Part shown: positions 62,391 through 64,000 of the stretch, piece after piece
Layout: every line of letters begins with the position of its first letter
Numbering within the stretch: the first letter of the stretch is position 1
NCBI RefSeq assembly: GCF_027531025.1
Contig: NZ_JAPZQX010000006.1
Location: 1 to 64,000 of the forward strand
Source: Novosphingobium sp.
GTDB lineage: Bacteria > Pseudomonadota > Alphaproteobacteria > Sphingomonadales > Sphingomonadaceae
Direction of reading: 5' to 3'
Length of the DNA stretch: 64,000 nt
The notes under the pieces: model-generated
Told to the model about the DNA's origin: nothing
Databases searched by the model: none
The model's input: only the letters and a program-made list of their open reading frames with translations
Program-made: the position numbers and the translations under genes

Positions 62391-64000
62391 ATGGCGCGTA
62401 GGAACAACAACGGGCGCAAGCAGCCCGAAGCGGAACAGCCGAGCGGCTGGCGGCGACTGATGCGGCGCCTGTTCGTGTGGGGCGGCGGGCTGGCCCTGCT
62501 CGGCTTCCTTGCGCTGATCGTCTCGGTCTGGCTGACCGCTCGCTCGCTGCCCAGCTTCGACGAGCTCAAGTCCAGCCAGGCCGGACAGATGATCGTGGTC
62601 CGCGCCCGCGACGGGACGGAACTGGTTTCGCTCGGGCCGAGCTATGGCAAGTGGCTCAAGCACGACGAGATTCCCGAGATCATGCACACCGCCATGGTCT
62701 CGGTCGAGGATCGCCGGTTCCGTTCGCACCCCGGCGTCGATCCGATCGGACTGGTCCGCGCAGTCTATGTCTCGCTCACCAGCGGCAAGTCGCTGCGCGC
62801 CACCTCGACGATTACCCAGCAGCTGGCGCGCACCGTGTTCCTCAACAACAGCCGCACCCTGGGCCGCAAGCTGCGCGAAGGCGTGCTGGCGCTGGCGCTG
62901 GAATGGAACTTCTCCAAGGACGAGATCCTCGAGCTTTACCTGAACAAGGTCTATTTCGGCGGCGGCGCCTATGGCGTCGATGCCGCCGCGCGCAAGTTCT
63001 TCGGCCATCCGGGCACCGAGATTACCCTGCCCGAAGCCGCGATCATCGCCGGGCTGGTCAAGGCGCCGTCGCACTATTCGCCCACTGCCGATGCCGAAGC
63101 CGCCGTCGGCCGGGCCAAGGTGGTCCTCTCGGTCATGCAGGCGAACGAGGCGGTCACGCCCGGTGAGGCGGCAGCGGTCGATTTCGATGCGGTGAAGTTC
63201 GCAGCGGAAAAGAACCAGAACTCGGTCCGCTATTTCACCGACTGGGCCTTGCCCCAGCTGGATCTGCTGCTGCCCGACAACACCAAGCCGATCGAGGTGT
63301 GGACCACGCTCGATCCGAAGATGCAGGCCGCCGCCACCCAGGCGATCGAGGCCAATACGCCCAGGGGCGCGCAGGGCGCGTTGGTCAGCGTCGATCGCGA
63401 TGGTGCGGTCCTCGCGATGGTCGGCGGCACGGATTACGTCACCTCGAATTATAACCGGGCGGTCAACGCCGTGCGCCAGCCGGGTTCGGCCTGGAAGCTG
63501 TTCGTCTATCTCGCCGCGCTTGAGGCGGGCTATACGCCCTATGACCGCGTGGTGGACGAGCCGGTGACGATCGACGGGTGGAGCCCGCGCAATTCGACCG
63601 GCGATTTCGCGGGCGAGATCGATGTCCGCACTGCCTTCGCCTATTCGAAGAACACTGTCGCGGCCCAATTGGGCAACGAAGTGGGCTTCAGCGCGGTGGC
63701 CGGGATCGCCCGGCGGTTCGGCATCACCACGCCGATCTCCACCGTCCCCTCGATGGTGCTGGGCAGCAACGAGGTCCGCCTGATCGACCTGACCCGGGCC
63801 TTCGCGGCGGTCTCTGCCAAGGGCCGCGCGATCGATCCCTATGGCATAACCAAGGTCCAGACCATCGATGGCGAAGTGCTGTACCAGCGCCAGCCCAAGG
63901 ATGGGGCGCTGCTGGTTCCGGCCTATGTCGCGGCCGGGATTACCGACCTCCTGCAGACCGCCGTCAGCACCGGCACGGGCCGTGCCGCGCAGATCGGCCG
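62391..64000 (+). CDS. bifunctional penicillin-binding protein 1 (transglycosylase/transpeptidase), partial
   Basis: The frame starts at ATG 62391 and runs off the right edge after about 536 residues. A short cytoplasmic tail precedes a membrane helix (LFVWGGGLALLGFLALIVSV). The GT51 transglycosylase domain has E106 in SVEDRRFRSHPGVDP, STITQQLARTVFL and KVYFGGGAYGVDAAARKFFG. The transpeptidase domain begins after residue 300, with the SxxK serine S366 in RQPGSAWKL and SKN (S419-N421). The KTG motif lies beyond the window. It polymerises and cross-links peptidoglycan in the periplasm; it is class A, of the PBP1A/1C type. Confidence 0.92.
   Translation, partial: MARRNNNGRKQPEAEQPSGWRRLMRRLFVWGGGLALLGFLALIVSVWLTARSLPSFDELKSSQAGQMIVVRARDGTELVSLGPSYGKWLKHDEIPEIMHTAMVSVEDRRFRSHPGVDPIGLVRAVYVSLTSGKSLRATSTITQQLARTVFLNNSRTLGRKLREGVLALALEWNFSKDEILELYLNKVYFGGGAYGVDAAARKFFGHPGTEITLPEAAIIAGLVKAPSHYSPTADAEAAVGRAKVVLSVMQANEAVTPGEAAAVDFDAVKFAAEKNQNSVRYFTDWALPQLDLLLPDNTKPIEVWTTLDPKMQAAATQAIEANTPRGAQGALVSVDRDGAVLAMVGGTDYVTSNYNRAVNAVRQPGSAWKLFVYLAALEAGYTPYDRVVDEPVTIDGWSPRNSTGDFAGEIDVRTAFAYSKNTVAAQLGNEVGFSAVAGIARRFGITTPISTVPSMVLGSNEVRLIDLTRAFAAVSAKGRAIDPYGITKVQTIDGEVLYQRQPKDGALLVPAYVAAGITDLLQTAVSTGTGRAAQIG

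Overview
The window looks like a chromosomal segment of a high-GC alphaproteobacterium of the order Sphingomonadales (Sphingomonas/Novosphingobium type). This rests on the DUF3576–leuS–lptE–holA gene order, a DUF6356 protein, the abundance of TonB-dependent receptors and degradative enzymes, and an inverted repeat of the kind scattered through sphingomonad genomes. No rRNA, tRNA, CRISPR array, phage, transposase or insertion sequence was recognised. Genes are closely packed: start/stop overlaps (ATGA, TGATG) are common and several convergent pairs overlap at their 3' ends.

Layout. Positions 1-1.6 kb carry a 3-hydroxybutyryl-CoA dehydrogenase fragment and a polyprenyl-phosphate sugar transferase that face each other and are both cut off at the same point (about 466-469). 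This is either a deletion or an assembly join. Positions 1.6-6.2 kb hold a housekeeping operon on the minus strand (DUF3576, leuS, lptE, holA). Positions 6.5-15.8 kb carry phbB, a membrane-tethered HTH/DUF4019 regulator, a ribbon-helix-helix protein, an acyltransferase, a chromate-type transporter, murA, galU, trmL and an AraC regulator. Positions 15.9-18.2 kb hold a small catabolic cassette (TauD-type dioxygenase, cupin dioxygenase-like protein, epoxide-hydrolase-like enzyme) divergent from that AraC regulator. Positions 18.2-28 kb carry hydrolases, a DUF885 peptidase, a nitrilase, rluE, a P450 with an acyl-CoA ligase, an M23 peptidase and a DUF455 protein. Positions 28-35.8 kb carry bcp, glnE, an M28 peptidase with agmatine deiminase, and 4-hydroxyphenylpyruvate dioxygenase with a VOC protein.

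Positions 35.8-39.2 kb hold a three-gene minus-strand operon: a GT-C glycosyltransferase, an SMR-type small membrane protein, and a HAD phosphatase fused to a UbiA-fold transferase resembling decaprenyl-phosphate phosphoribosyltransferase. Together they read as a possible pathway that makes, flips and uses a polyprenyl-phosphate pentose.

Positions 41.2-55.8 kb form a maltodextrin/alpha-glucan utilisation locus: MFS sugar transporter, LacI regulator, a large TonB-dependent receptor, a flavin-dependent halogenase, a secreted GH13 amylase, a GH13 alpha-glucosidase, a GH97 alpha-glucosidase and an esterase. Two near-identical 13-bp sites in front of the transporter and the receptor are good candidates for LacI operators. 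The receptor would bring in oligosaccharides, the amylase and GH97 would cut them in the periplasm, and the MFS protein would import products for the GH13 glucosidase. The role of the halogenase is open.

Positions 55.8-64 kb carry an Lrp regulator divergent from DUF6356, a PQQ-dependent alcohol dehydrogenase with a haem c domain, a dienelactone-hydrolase-like protein, an unrecognised helical protein, an SPFH/NfeD pair, msrB, and a penicillin-binding protein 1 gene that runs off the right edge.
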